Positions 53,042-62,689 are shown, numbered from the stretch's first letter. The stretch: 64,000 nucleotides of DNA from JAEXOD01 sp964652025 (GCA_964652025.1 CAZYZX010000008.1:62001-126000); one strand, 5' to 3'. Notes: generated by a model from the sequence alone, not told the origin. A program made the numbers and translations.

Positions 53042-54507
53042 AAACCTAAATATACCTCAGCTTTTTCTTTATCACTAAAATGTGTTCTAACTCCATTTAT
53101 TTCCATATAATCTTCGTGACCTTTTCCAGCAATTAATACAACTGCATTTTTAGGGGATTGCGTAATGGCATATTTTATTGCTTCATCTCTATCAACCATA
53201 ACCACATAATTATCCTTATTTATTCCTTTAACAATATCATCAATAATCATCTTTGGGTCTTCAGTTCGTGGATTATCTGAAGTAACAACCGCTACAGTGC
53301 TTAAATCACTTGCTATTTTGCCCATAAGTGGTCGTTTGGTTTTATCTCTATCGCCACCACATCCAAAAACTGTATATACAGGATAATTTTTAATATTAAG
53401 CTCTTTAATTGCTAATAATGCTTGTTCTAAACTTTCTGGAGTGTGAGAGTAATCTACAATAGCTTTTTTATTCCCTTTAGCAATTATCTCAAATCTACCT
53501 GGAACTTGTGGTGCTTTTTTAATTGCATTAATAACTTTAGTTGGGTTAATACCACTTAAAACACCTGCTGCAAAAGCTGCTGTAGCATTATACGCATTAA
53601 ATACACCAATTAATTTTGTACTTAAATTATAGGTGGTATTATTATATGTAATATTAAACTTTGTACCATTTAAATCATAAACAATATCAGAAATTTTAAA
53701 ATCTGCATTATTGTTCATCCCATATGTTAAAACTTTAGCTTTGCAATTTTTAATAAGCTTTTTATAATTTTTATCATCACTATTTAAAATTGCAAAAGCA
53801 CTTGGTTTAAGATTATCAAAAAGGATTTTTTTTGCTTTAAGATAATTATTAAATGTACCATGAAAGTCTAAATGATCGTGAGCAATGTTTGTAAAAATTG
53901 CAACATCAAAATCTAAATTATCCACACGGTGTAATTGCAAACTGTGGGATGAAACTTCCATTACAGCATTTTTTACTCCATTGCTTAACATCTCAAAAAA
54001 ATAGCCGTTTAATGTATGGGCTTCTGGAGTAGTAAGCTTACTTACAATACTTTCTTTACCTAAATTTATTTCAATAGTGCCAATAAGTCCACATTTATCA
54101 TTACCAAAAACTTGCTTTACAAGATAAGCTGTAGTTGTTTTTCCCTTTGTTCCCGTAATCCCAACTAAATTTAATCTACTAGTAGGATTATCATAAAACT
54201 CTTTAGCAATATCTGCCAAAGCAATTCTGGTATCTTTAACTAATATTTTAACACACTCGCCATGTGTAAATAAATGCGCAGGTGCTGCATCATTATCTTG
54301 AAGCACTACGGCAGAGGCGCCATTATTTATAGCATCAACTATGTATTTATGTCCATCAGTTTTAAAGCCTTTTATAGCAAAAAATATAGAGCCCTTTTTA
54401 ATATTGTTACTATTAATAGATAGCTCTTCTATCATAGTAAACTCAGGTCTACCGGTAACTTGTATAACTTTTATATTATTTAGTAAATCAGATAATCTTT
54501 TTTTCAT
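53038..54507 (-). CDS. murE: UDP-MurNAc-tripeptide synthetase, meso-DAP-adding
   Basis: This 489-residue Mur ligase has the ATP loop GTKGKTTTA (119-127) and the substrate motif D411-N-P-R414 in TSDNPRTEDP. DNPR at this place is the known hallmark of meso-diaminopimelate addition rather than L-lysine, so the peptidoglycan is probably DAP type. It overlaps ftsI and murF by 4 nt each. Confidence 0.96.
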   Translation of the reverse strand: MKKRLSDLLNNIKVIQVTGRPEFTMIEELSINSNNIKKGSIFFAIKGFKTDGHKYIVDAINNGASAVVLQDNDAAPAHLFTHGECVKILVKDTRIALADIAKEFYDNPTSRLNLVGITGTKGKTTTAYLVKQVFGNDKCGLIGTIEINLGKESIVSKLTTPEAHTLNGYFFEMLSNGVKNAVMEVSSHSLQLHRVDNLDFDVAIFTNIAHDHLDFHGTFNNYLKAKKILFDNLKPSAFAILNSDDKNYKKLIKNCKAKVLTYGMNNNADFKISDIVYDLNGTKFNITYNNTTYNLSTKLIGVFNAYNATAAFAAGVLSGINPTKVINAIKKAPQVPGRFEIIAKGNKKAIVDYSHTPESLEQALLAIKELNIKNYPVYTVFGCGGDRDKTKRPLMGKIASDLSTVAVVTSDNPRTEDPKMIIDDIVKGINKDNYVVMVDRDEAIKYAITQSPKNAVVLIAGKGHEDYMEINGVRTHFSDKEKAEVYLGL

Positions 54508-56498
54508 TCATTTAACCCAATTTTTTCTGATTTGCACTCTATAACACAAACAGAATTTGGGGATAATTTTTCCCCTGGCGTAATTGATTGCTTAACAACT
54601 TTACCTTTTCCTATAACTTTATACTTTACATTTAAATCACTTAAAATAGCCACTGCTTCCCTAAGACTTAAATTAACCAAATCTGGCATACCGTTTTTTA
54701 TGTTATAAGATTTTTTACTAACTTTATTTTCACTTTTAGAATAATTTCCGTAAACTTCACTATTACTATTTTTAACCTGTTTCTTAATTTCTTTAGTCAA
54801 AATTTCAGTTGGTTTAACCCTAAAATCTGGTAAAAGTGTAACGTCTGCTTCAATTAATCTATCTGCAACGTTCTTAAAAATAGGGGCTGCAACACTACCG
54901 CCATATTTTGCCTTTTCGGGCGAACTTACCATTATATAGCAAACAACTTTAGGTGCTTCGTAAGGGAAAAAGCCAACAAAAGAAGTGTAATAATTACTTT
55001 TTGAATATGAATTATTTTCTAATCTTTGGGTTGTTCCCGTTTTGCCACCAACTTTAACAGCTTCTAACTTAGCATTTTTTGCCGTGCCACGCTCAACCAC
55101 ATCTAACATAAAGCTTTTAATAATATTAGATGTTTTTTCACTAATAACTTGCCTTAATTTTACTGGTTTAAATTCTTCTACAGTATTATCGTAGTATTTT
55201 ATTTGTTTAACTAATTGTGGCTTATATAAAACACCACCATTTACTAATGCACAATAAGCAGAAACTAATTGAATGGGGGTGACCATTATTTCATAACCAA
55301 AAGACATAAACATTTGGGTAAGCTTATCAAACTTTTCTGGACGCTTTAATAATCCACCAGATTCACCCGGTAATTGTGTAAGTGCTTGGTTACCAAAACC
55401 AAAATCCCTTAAATACTTATAAAACAAATCTCTTTTTAATCTATCACTTAAAACCGCCATTCCAATATTACTGCTATTAACCACAACGTCTTTAACAGTT
55501 AGCGAGCCATATTCGTGAGTATCTCTAATTTTAACCCCATTTGTGGAGTATGTTCCATTAAATGTGTTAACAAACTCTGTTGGCTTAACTTTATTTTCCT
55601 CTAATAAAATACTCATTATTATAGGTTTTATAGTACTTCCTGGTTCATAAGGATCTGTAATTGCCCTGTTTTTTCTTTGCTCGTTATTAAATTTGGAATA
55701 AGTATTAGGGTCAAAATTTGGATAATTAGAAATAGCTAAAATTTCCCCAGTATTGGGGTCCATAATAATTCCTGTTGCAGAAGCACCACCAAAAGTTTCA
55801 ATTCCTTTTTGTAATTCTTCATCTAAAATTTTTTGATAATTTAGATTTATAGTTAATGTTATTGTAGCACCATTTTTAGGTTTTTCGGATAACTCCTCGT
55901 TTATTGTTAGAAAATTGCCATGTACATCTCTTTCTATCATGTACTTGCCATTTTCCCCCTGCAATATTTTATTAAACTGCTTTTCTAAGCCTTCTATTCC
56001 CCTAAAATCATTATTTACATAACCTAAAACATGCGCCGCAATATTATTATAAGGATAAATTCTTGCATGCTTTTCTTCTTTTTTTACTGCATCAAGGTAA
56101 AAATCTGTTAGCAATATTTCTTTCTCTTTGCTTACATTATCTTCTAATAGTACATTCCCTTTTTTAGAGTTTATTAAATTTTCATAATAACTTTTGCTTT
56201 TATTAAAAACTCTGCTAAAGGTTCTTATTAAACTATCTTTATGCACTTTTTTAACAAGCATCCTTGTATCTACATAATAGCTCTTTTGGTCTTTTGAATA
56301 AGCTAAAATTTCTCCATTTCTATCCTTAATTAGTCCTCTTTCTGCATATGCATTAACAGTTTTACGTTGCTGCTTTTCCGCCAAAAATAACCAATAATCA
56401 TGCTCTACCACTTGTGTTTTATACAAATGCATAACAATCCTAACTGGCAGTACCATCACAACAATTAAAACTATAAATAAAACTTTTATTCTACTCAT
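54504..56498 (-). CDS. ftsI: Peptidoglycan transpeptidase FtsI/PBP3 with a PASTA domain
   Basis: This 664-residue class B PBP has an N-terminal helix (about 5-23), a dimerisation region and a transpeptidase domain with SxxK S288-T-I-K291, SSN (342-344) and KTGT near 488. The last about 65 residues (from about 600) form one PASTA domain (PDLVNLSLREAVAILSDL... VKQSITPGEKL). A PASTA tail on the division PBP is usual in Firmicutes SpoVD/PBP2x and in Bacteroidota/Chlorobiota relatives, but not in Proteobacteria. It overlaps the ftsL-like gene by 8 nt and murE by 4 nt. Confidence 0.95.
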   Translation of the reverse strand: MSRIKVLFIVLIVVMVLPVRIVMHLYKTQVVEHDYWLFLAEKQQRKTVNAYAERGLIKDRNGEILAYSKDQKSYYVDTRMLVKKVHKDSLIRTFSRVFNKSKSYYENLINSKKGNVLLEDNVSKEKEILLTDFYLDAVKKEEKHARIYPYNNIAAHVLGYVNNDFRGIEGLEKQFNKILQGENGKYMIERDVHGNFLTINEELSEKPKNGATITLTINLNYQKILDEELQKGIETFGGASATGIIMDPNTGEILAISNYPNFDPNTYSKFNNEQRKNRAITDPYEPGSTIKPIIMSILLEENKVKPTEFVNTFNGTYSTNGVKIRDTHEYGSLTVKDVVVNSSNIGMAVLSDRLKRDLFYKYLRDFGFGNQALTQLPGESGGLLKRPEKFDKLTQMFMSFGYEIMVTPIQLVSAYCALVNGGVLYKPQLVKQIKYYDNTVEEFKPVKLRQVISEKTSNIIKSFMLDVVERGTAKNAKLEAVKVGGKTGTTQRLENNSYSKSNYYTSFVGFFPYEAPKVVCYIMVSSPEKAKYGGSVAAPIFKNVADRLIEADVTLLPDFRVKPTEILTKEIKKQVKNSNSEVYGNYSKSENKVSKKSYNIKNGMPDLVNLSLREAVAILSDLNVKYKVIGKGKVVKQSITPGEKLSPNSVCVIECKSEKIGLNE

Positions 56499-56811
56499 AA
56501 ATTTTATTTAATCTTTTCTCAAGGGACATAATTTTATCTTTAGAAATTTGAAGTTCACCTACACCTTCGTAATTATACTCTAAATAAAGAGAATCCACCG
56601 CTAATTTAGAAATTCTATCTTCTGCGCTTAATTTTTGAATTTGGATAATTTTATCGTTTATCTTCTCATTCATTAGTTTTAAGCTATCTTCTAACAAAAC
56701 TTTTTTTCTAACTAATTTTTTAACTTCTGTGCTAGATACAACATAAGCAGAAAAAGATACAACTATAACTAAAACAATAATAATCAATTTAACTAAAAAT
56801 TTATTACTCAT
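56491..56811 (-). CDS. ftsL: FtsL-like divisome protein
   Basis: This 106-residue bitopic protein has a short cytoplasmic N-terminus, a membrane helix (about 7-27) and a coiled coil (about 35-100) made of Leu/Lys heptads. There is no sequence signature, but its place between rsmH (4-nt overlap) and ftsI (8-nt overlap) and its size are those of FtsL. It would form a complex with FtsQ and a FtsB-like protein. Confidence 0.75.
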   Translation of the reverse strand: MSNKFLVKLIIIVLVIVVSFSAYVVSSTEVKKLVRKKVLLEDSLKLMNEKINDKIIQIQKLSAEDRISKLAVDSLYLEYNYEGVGELQISKDKIMSLEKRLNKIYE

Positions 56812-57728
56812 ACTTTTTCCGCTACTCTTAGTTTAGCACTTCTGCTTCGTCTATTCTTGCTTATCTCTTTATCATCCGGTACAATAGGCTTTTTAGTAAC
56901 AGGTTTTAACGTTTTTACCTTATTACATACACAAATAGGAAAGTTTGGCGGACAGATACAATCTTTTTCCGCATATTTAAATACTTCTTTTACAATTCTG
57001 TCTTCTAACGAATGATAAGAAATTACAGCAATTTTTCCACCAGGTTTTAGTAAATCAATCGCTTTTTCTAAAAAACTTTTTAAATCTTCTAATTCATTAT
57101 TTACATAAATGCGTAGTGCTTGAAAAACCCTAGATAAAGCAGCTGGGCGTTTATCAATTGGTGTTATGCTTTCCACTATTTCCCTTAGCTGCTTTGTACT
57201 AAAAAACGGCTCCAATTCTCTTTTTTCTACAATTAGCCTTGCTATTTTATAAGATTTTTTCTCTTCACCATACTTATACAATATATCAGCAATTTCATCT
57301 TCTTTAAACGTATTTAGAACCTCAGCAGCGCTTATTCCACTACTTTTATCCATTCTTAAATCTAAAACAGTGTCTTCTCGGTAAGTAAATCCTTCTTCTT
57401 TATTATCCAACTGATAAGAAGAAACCCCTAAATCTGCTAATATTCCATCATAACTTTCTATAAACTCAATCTTAGATATCTTATCAATCTCTGCGTAACT
57501 TGCATTATAAATTGTAACGCGTGGGTCATCTTTAAACTTATTTTTAGAATAATTTATCGCTTCTATATCTTTATCTGTACATATAACTTTAGCATTAGGT
57601 CCTAATTTATCTAGTAGCAACTTAGTATGACCACCAAAACCCAATGTAGCATCAAAATAATTGCCATTTTGGTCATTCAATATGTAAAGAACACTAACTT
57701 CTGGTAAAACCGGAATATGTTTTTCCAT
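56808..57728 (-). CDS. rsmH: 16S rRNA (cytosine1402-N4)-methyltransferase
   Basis: This 306-residue SAM methyltransferase has HIPVLPEVSVLYIL, the SAM loop DATLGFGGHTKLLLDKL, ILADLGVSSYQLD and the C-terminal SYHSLEDRIVKE with the Cys-rich CICPPNFPICVC, all classical for RsmH/MraW. It N4-methylates C1402 of 16S rRNA. It follows mraZ after 1 nt. Confidence 0.97.
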   Translation of the reverse strand: MEKHIPVLPEVSVLYILNDQNGNYFDATLGFGGHTKLLLDKLGPNAKVICTDKDIEAINYSKNKFKDDPRVTIYNASYAEIDKISKIEFIESYDGILADLGVSSYQLDNKEEGFTYREDTVLDLRMDKSSGISAAEVLNTFKEDEIADILYKYGEEKKSYKIARLIVEKRELEPFFSTKQLREIVESITPIDKRPAALSRVFQALRIYVNNELEDLKSFLEKAIDLLKPGGKIAVISYHSLEDRIVKEVFKYAEKDCICPPNFPICVCNKVKTLKPVTKKPIVPDDKEISKNRRSRSAKLRVAEKV

Positions 57729-57729
57729 A

Positions 57730-58173
57730 TTAATCTTTTTTCATTACCTCTTCAGCTATCTCTTCGTAAGGCTTTTTAATTGACGCTTTAAAGTTTTGAT
57801 AAATTACGGGGTTCCAAAGCTCTAAATGGTTTCTTGCTCCTAATATAAAAACTTCTTTCTCTATGCCTGCAAAATCTAATAGCGCTTTTGGAATTAATAA
57901 CCTTGCTTGAGTATCTAAAACCTCTTCGTTTGCATATTCAAATAACATACACATAAACGCGCTATCTGTGCTATCAAATTCATCTAACTTATCTAATCTT
58001 GGTTCTACTTCTTTTTCCCAAATATCTTTAGGATACAAATAAATGCATTGCCTTAAACCGCGCGTCATCATAAATCTTTCTTCCGCTTCTGGGCTTAAGT
58101 TTCTCCTAAATTTTACCGGTATACTTAACCGATTTTTAGGGTCTATTGAATATGTGTAACTTCCGTAGAACAT
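57730..58173 (-). CDS. mraZ: Transcriptional regulator MraZ
   Basis: This 147-residue protein consists of two SpoVT/AbrB-like units, the first with YSIDPKNRLSIPVKFRRNL and the second with DTQARLLIPKALLDFAGI. MraZ binds direct repeats ahead of its own gene and represses dcw expression. It opens the 14-gene dcw cluster. A set of 10-bp-spaced boxes matching MraZ targets starts 23 bp upstream. Confidence 0.97.
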   Translation of the reverse strand: MFYGSYTYSIDPKNRLSIPVKFRRNLSPEAEERFMMTRGLRQCIYLYPKDIWEKEVEPRLDKLDEFDSTDSAFMCMLFEYANEEVLDTQARLLIPKALLDFAGIEKEVFILGARNHLELWNPVIYQNFKASIKKPYEEIAEEVMKKD

Positions 58174-58195
58174 TTTATGCTTTTATCTGCTTTTT

Positions 58196-58240
58196 TTGAC
58201 CGTTTTTGACACTTTTCAACATTTTTTACCACTAAAGTGT
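58196..58240 (-). promoter_or_regulatory. MraZ operator: four direct repeats 10 bp apart
   Basis: Reading the minus strand, 7-bp boxes TTAGTGG, AAAATGT, AAAGTGT and AAACGGT follow each other at exactly 10-bp spacing (58229-58235, 58219-58225, 58209-58215, 58199-58205). They match the AAAGTG(T/G) with 3-nt spacer described for MraZ boxes in Mollicutes. A further AAAGTGT on the plus strand (58234-58240) adjoins. The array sits directly before the mraZ start, where autorepression acts. Confidence 0.7.
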
Positions 58241-58490
58241 AAAATAACAGTATTTTAATTTAAAAAGCAAGTTTTTTTACATTTTTTTTACACTTTTTTT
58301 GCTTTTTTTTATGGATTTTTTAGGCAAGAATATTATTCCCCTTACAATTTGCAATTAACTAATTATAATATAATAAATTATACTTATTTATTTAATAAAA
58401 GTTATAAGGTTTTTTAGGGTTAATTATTAATAAATTTTAGGTTAAAAAATTATTAATTCCCACTGCGGAAAGTATGTTTATAAAGCAAAG
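58241..58490. other. AT-rich leader and promoter region of the dcw cluster
   Basis: This is the rest of the 438-bp gap between mraZ and the peptidase gene. It holds two more MraZ-like boxes on the minus strand (AAAGTGT at 58290-58296 and AAAATGT at 58279-58285, 11 bp apart) and long A/T runs; I see no gene or clear sigma promoter beyond these. Confidence 0.5.
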
Positions 58491-58510
58491 TTATCCACAA
58501 GTTATCCACA
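58491..58510 (+). promoter_or_regulatory. Two tandem DnaA boxes
   Basis: TTATCCACA occurs at 58491-58499 and again at 58502-58510, both exact matches to the consensus DnaA box, on the same strand 11 bp apart, about one helical turn. They lie in the dcw/peptidase intergenic region about 320 bp upstream of mraZ. Confidence 0.7.
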
Positions 58511-58560
58511 TTATTTTTGCATTTTCTTAAAATTAAATAGAGATTGCACAAATAAAAAAA

Positions 58561-58587
58561 GGCTTATTAAACAAAAGTTAATAAGCC
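58561..58587 (-). terminator. Intrinsic terminator of the S46 peptidase gene
   Basis: GGCTTATTAA (58561-58570) and TTAATAAGCC (58578-58587) form a perfect 10-bp stem with a 7-nt loop; on the minus strand a TTTTTTT run follows. It is 24 nt beyond the peptidase stop. Confidence 0.9.
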
Positions 58588-58611
58588 CTTTAAAATTAAA
58601 ATTACTAAATA

Positions 58612-60759
58612 TTACTTTATTTTACCATTAATCAATTCTTGCTTAATTCTTTCAGCACCTGCTAAATCACCTAAAATTTCTAAAATACCATTAGAAGTAA
58701 CACCAATACACCTATTATATTGTTCGTCATATAAAAAGTCTCCAGCTAAGCTTTCAATGTTTCCATCAAATGCAATTCCAACTACTTCCCCTTTTGTGTT
58801 AATAATTGGGCTACCACTGCTGCCACCCGTAATATCTGCGGTTAACGAAAAATTATATGGTGTATTTAAATCGAAATTTTTACCCGGTTCTGCCCAACGT
58901 TTTGGTAAATCCCAAGGATATTTTTTATTAAAAGAGTAATATCTATCATACATTCCATAAAATGTAGTAATTGGTGGTGCTATAGTTCCGTTATATTCGT
59001 ATCCTTTAACAATTCCATCAGAAATACGTAAGGTAAAAGTTGCATCTGGTGGTACATTACTTCCATAAACCGTATATAACACTTCTCCCAACATATTTTC
59101 TAAATCTGCTTGTGCTTTTAATATTTCGTCCTCTTTTTCAACGTATTTTTCATAATCTTTTCTTGTATTAAACACAAAATTTATTACTGGGTCTTTACTG
59201 TTGTTTACTGCGCTAAGACCTTCATAAAATAGTTTTCTAACTTTTTCCTTATCTCTTAAAATAGTATTATTTAATAAGTTTTTAGCAGCTTCTTCTCCAT
59301 TGTTGCCATTATATAGCATTTTTACAAAGGCGTTATCTTTGCCAAGATTCATTTTTATTACATCTAATAAAATTGCAAGTCTTTTTAGCTCTGCAGTTTC
59401 GTCATAAGTGTGTTTTGCTTTTTCTTTTCCAAAACGATTTTTACTATTATCAAAAGCCTCATCAATACCACTATCTATAAATTTTTTAAGGCTATCGTTT
59501 AAGCTTGTATAATTACGCTTTTTTAAGTCTTCTGATAGTGTGTAAAGTTTTAATGCAGTTTTAAATAAGTTTACGTTTAAAGCTCTATAATTTAAATTAT
59601 ACCCAGCTTTAATATTTCCAAACTGGTCTAACTCTTTTTGCAATTCTTCAATCGAGCTCCAAATGTGCCCATATTTTTCTTTAAGTTTGGGGTCATTAAG
59701 AACAATAGATTTAAGCTCGTTTTCAAAAAGTTGCTTGCGTTTTAATAAATAAGGATTGATAACAGCATTATACTCTCCGACTATAACCTTAGCTGTGTTA
59801 GAAATAGCACCCATCTCTGCAATTAATTCCTCTGCATTATCTGGGTACATTTCGATAAGTTCATAATACATTTTCATTAAATGTTGAAAAATATAAGCGC
59901 TATTTTTAGATTCAACTTTACCCATATATTTAAGTTGAGCAACTGTTTTTGCGCGCTGTGTTTTTCCCGGATTTCCTACAACAAACAAAAGTTCATCTGG
60001 TTGTGGACCTGACGAACTAAATTTAAAGTAGTTTTCAATTTTTGCAGGTTTTCCATTTTCGTCATAAGCGCGTAAAAAGGCAAAATCCGCTCCATATCTT
60101 GGATAAGTAAAATTATCTGGATCCCCACCATATAAGCCAACAGAAGACTCGTTAAAATAAACTGCACGAACGTCGTTATACCTTTTATATCCATAAATAG
60201 AGTACTTACTACCATTATAAAATGGAACAAGAACACAGTTTAATCCCGTGTTTTCTTCATATTCTTTTTTAATATCTGCTAAAATCTCTGCTTTGGATTT
60301 ATCTTTATTTAGCCTAAGCTTTTCTTTTATCTCGCTTGTAATATCTTGCATAAATACTAAGTTATCTACAAAAACGCCATCCACTTTTCTTTCATCGGCT
60401 AAGGTTGGGGCATAAAATCCGTTTTTATCAATATTTTCCCCATCCTTTTGTATTCTTTCACTTACAAAATCTATACAATGGTGGTTGGTCATTATTAATC
60501 CATCTTCGGAAACAAATGATGCAGAGCACCAAGAAGCAAATTTTAATGCAGATAATTTTACTTTTTCCACCCATTTATCAGTCGCATCAAATCCATAACG
60601 ACTTTTGAAATAACTTTTAGGGAATTCATCAAAAGTCCAACTTTTCCCCATGTCATATTTACCAACTGCTAAGGTATCAAAAAAGTAATATTGTGCATTA
60701 ACTAAATTATTACTAATTATTACAATTAATAAAACAATAGAAAAGGTTATTTTTTTCAT
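58612..60759 (-). CDS. Dipeptidyl-peptidase, family S46 (DPP7-like)
   Basis: This 715-residue exported peptidase has a signal peptide (about 1-22), the His motif TNHHC (91-95) and the Ser motif GGSSGSP with nucleophile Ser648 in a trypsin-like double barrel. The long helical insert between them caps the active site and binds the substrate N-terminus. Eighteen residues after Ser the sequence has Gly (FDGN, G666), where DPP7 has Gly and the acidic-specific DPP11 has Arg. Hence cleavage after hydrophobic P1 residues is expected. It removes dipeptides in the periplasm, helping peptide nutrition. Confidence 0.92.
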   Translation of the reverse strand: MKKITFSIVLLIVIISNNLVNAQYYFFDTLAVGKYDMGKSWTFDEFPKSYFKSRYGFDATDKWVEKVKLSALKFASWCSASFVSEDGLIMTNHHCIDFVSERIQKDGENIDKNGFYAPTLADERKVDGVFVDNLVFMQDITSEIKEKLRLNKDKSKAEILADIKKEYEENTGLNCVLVPFYNGSKYSIYGYKRYNDVRAVYFNESSVGLYGGDPDNFTYPRYGADFAFLRAYDENGKPAKIENYFKFSSSGPQPDELLFVVGNPGKTQRAKTVAQLKYMGKVESKNSAYIFQHLMKMYYELIEMYPDNAEELIAEMGAISNTAKVIVGEYNAVINPYLLKRKQLFENELKSIVLNDPKLKEKYGHIWSSIEELQKELDQFGNIKAGYNLNYRALNVNLFKTALKLYTLSEDLKKRNYTSLNDSLKKFIDSGIDEAFDNSKNRFGKEKAKHTYDETAELKRLAILLDVIKMNLGKDNAFVKMLYNGNNGEEAAKNLLNNTILRDKEKVRKLFYEGLSAVNNSKDPVINFVFNTRKDYEKYVEKEDEILKAQADLENMLGEVLYTVYGSNVPPDATFTLRISDGIVKGYEYNGTIAPPITTFYGMYDRYYSFNKKYPWDLPKRWAEPGKNFDLNTPYNFSLTADITGGSSGSPIINTKGEVVGIAFDGNIESLAGDFLYDEQYNRCIGVTSNGILEILGDLAGAERIKQELINGKIK

Positions 60760-60853
60760 AACAAGCCCATTTTAATTAAAAATTATTATTACCAAATTTA
60801 AGTAAATCCAATATTAAATGCTAAGAAATATCTAAAATTTGATAACAAATACA

Positions 60854-61090
60854 TTAAATAAATAGATGTGGGAAAGAATAAGATTCTATTTTTTTCTCGT
60901 CTGTTGTATTGCCATTACAATTAGAACAATGTTTAACATAATAAACAGAAGGAATTTCGTAATTATTGGGTACTAAAAACCCAACAATAGATTGACAGTT
61001 TTCGCACTGCACAACATGATAATCAGAAAGCTTACTTTTGCACTCTGGGCATAATATGCACCCATCTTTTATATTATTAGTATTTTCCAT
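60854..61090 (-). CDS. Small zinc-ribbon protein, unknown
   Basis: This 78-residue protein has CPEC (18-21), CENC (33-36) and CSNC (about 58-61) pairs, giving three CxxC knuckles, enough for a zinc ribbon plus a spare pair. There is no signal peptide. I recognise no family. It lies 95 bp from the S46 peptidase start on the same strand, and its own stop is followed by AT-rich sequence. Confidence 0.6.
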   Translation of the reverse strand: MENTNNIKDGCILCPECKSKLSDYHVVQCENCQSIVGFLVPNNYEIPSVYYVKHCSNCNGNTTDEKKIESYSFPHLFI

Positions 61091-61282
61091 ACAAAAGATT
61101 ACTTTACAAGCTAAATTGTTACATTGTGCAAAGTGTTTAGAATTAGTATAATTATTGCTAATATAAACCTCAAAAAAATTTTTTTTGTAAAAATAAATTA
61201 CTATTTTTAAACATTCTATGTAAAAATTTATACTATATTTAAAATTGCACTAAAAATAAATTAATAAATGGAGTAAAAACTT

Positions 61283-62629
61283 ATGGACAGAATTCCCGGA
61301 TTTAAAGCTTACGACATTCGTGGAAAAGTGCCCGGAGAACTGAACACTGATTTAGCTTATAAAGTGGGTAGGGCTATAACAAAATATCTTCAACCTAAAT
61401 CGGTAGTTATAGGTAGAGACGTTAGAAAATCATCACCAGAATTAGCAGAAGCATTAACAAAAGGTTTTACAGATTGTGGTGTTAATGTATACGATTTAGG
61501 TATGTGCGGAACTGAAATGATTTATTTTGGTACCCCATATTTAGATGCAGATTGCGGCGTTATGATTACCGCAAGCCATAACCCACCAGAATATAACGGA
61601 TTAAAATTTGTTAAAAAAGGTTCCGTTCCAATGGGTTACGAAAGTGGATTAGCAGAAATTGAGCAAATGATTTTGAAAGATGACCTTGCACCTATTACAG
61701 AAAATAAAGGCGAGGTTATTAAAAAAGATATAATGAAGGAATTTATTGAACGCGTTAATACATTTTACGATAGAAATAGGATTAAGCCATTTAAGGTTGT
61801 TGTTAATGCGGGTAATGGTTGCGTTGGACCAGCTTTAGATGCTTTAGAGCCATTTTTACCAATTAAAATGATTAAAGTTTTTCACGAACCAGATAGCAAC
61901 TTTCCAAATGGCGTACCTAATCCATTACTACCAGAAAATAGACAACCGACTATTGACGCCATTAACAAATACGAAGCAGATTTGGGCGTTGCTTGGGATG
62001 GTGACTACGATAGATGCTTCTTTTTTGATGAAAAAGGGAATTTTATAGAAGGATACTATATTGTAGCTCTTTTAGCTAAATCTATATTAAAAAAACACCC
62101 TGGTGAAAAAATTGTACACGACCCTCGTTTAACATGGAACACTATAGATGAAGTAAATCGCGCACATGGTGTGGCTGTAGTTTCCAAAAGTGGTCATGCA
62201 TTTATTAAACAAAAAATGCGCGAAGTTAACGCAGTTTATGGTGGAGAGATGTCTGCTCATCACTATTTTAGAGAAAATTATTACTCAGATAGTGGTTTAA
62301 TTCCGTTCCTTTTAATTTTACAATTGATGAGTGATGAAAACAAATCTCTTTATGAACTTGTTAACGATATGATTGCAGCTTATCCTTGCAGTGGAGAAAT
62401 TAATTCCACAGTTACAGATGCACAAAGCAAACTCGCATTAATTAAAGAAAAATATTCTGATGGTAAAATTGATGAATTAGATGGTATTAGCGTAGAGTAT
62501 GATAATTGGCGCTTTAATGTAAGAACAAGCAATACCGAACCTTTAATTAGGTTAAATGTAGAAGCTAAAGGTGATGCTAAACTTATGCGTCAAAAAACCG
62601 AAGAACTTTTAAATATTATACGTAGTTAA
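61283..62629 (+). CDS. Phosphomannomutase/phosphoglucomutase
   Basis: This 448-residue alpha-D-phosphohexomutase has the phosphoserine loop TASHNPP (96-102, S98), the metal loop DGDYDRC (near 239), the sugar loop GGEMSAHHYF and the phosphate loop RTSNTEPLIRLNVE. The GEMSAHHYF form is typical of the AlgC/ManB group that interconverts hexose 1- and 6-phosphates for sugar-nucleotide and surface polysaccharide synthesis, so it may feed the polysaccharide genes at 2664-11418. The ATG has GGAG upstream. The preceding 192 bp (61091-61282) are AT-rich with nothing else evident. Confidence 0.95.
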   Translation: MDRIPGFKAYDIRGKVPGELNTDLAYKVGRAITKYLQPKSVVIGRDVRKSSPELAEALTKGFTDCGVNVYDLGMCGTEMIYFGTPYLDADCGVMITASHNPPEYNGLKFVKKGSVPMGYESGLAEIEQMILKDDLAPITENKGEVIKKDIMKEFIERVNTFYDRNRIKPFKVVVNAGNGCVGPALDALEPFLPIKMIKVFHEPDSNFPNGVPNPLLPENRQPTIDAINKYEADLGVAWDGDYDRCFFFDEKGNFIEGYYIVALLAKSILKKHPGEKIVHDPRLTWNTIDEVNRAHGVAVVSKSGHAFIKQKMREVNAVYGGEMSAHHYFRENYYSDSGLIPFLLILQLMSDENKSLYELVNDMIAAYPCSGEINSTVTDAQSKLALIKEKYSDGKIDELDGISVEYDNWRFNVRTSNTEPLIRLNVEAKGDAKLMRQKTEELLNIIRS

Positions 62630-62689
62630 CGGAACTTTTATTTTTATCATACGTCTAATTTAACTAAAACAATACGGAGTTAACTTAAA

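Noticed and set aside
58491..58510. The replication origin.
   Set aside because: Only two DnaA boxes and no cluster, no adjacent dnaA/dnaN or recF; skew cannot be computed for one window.
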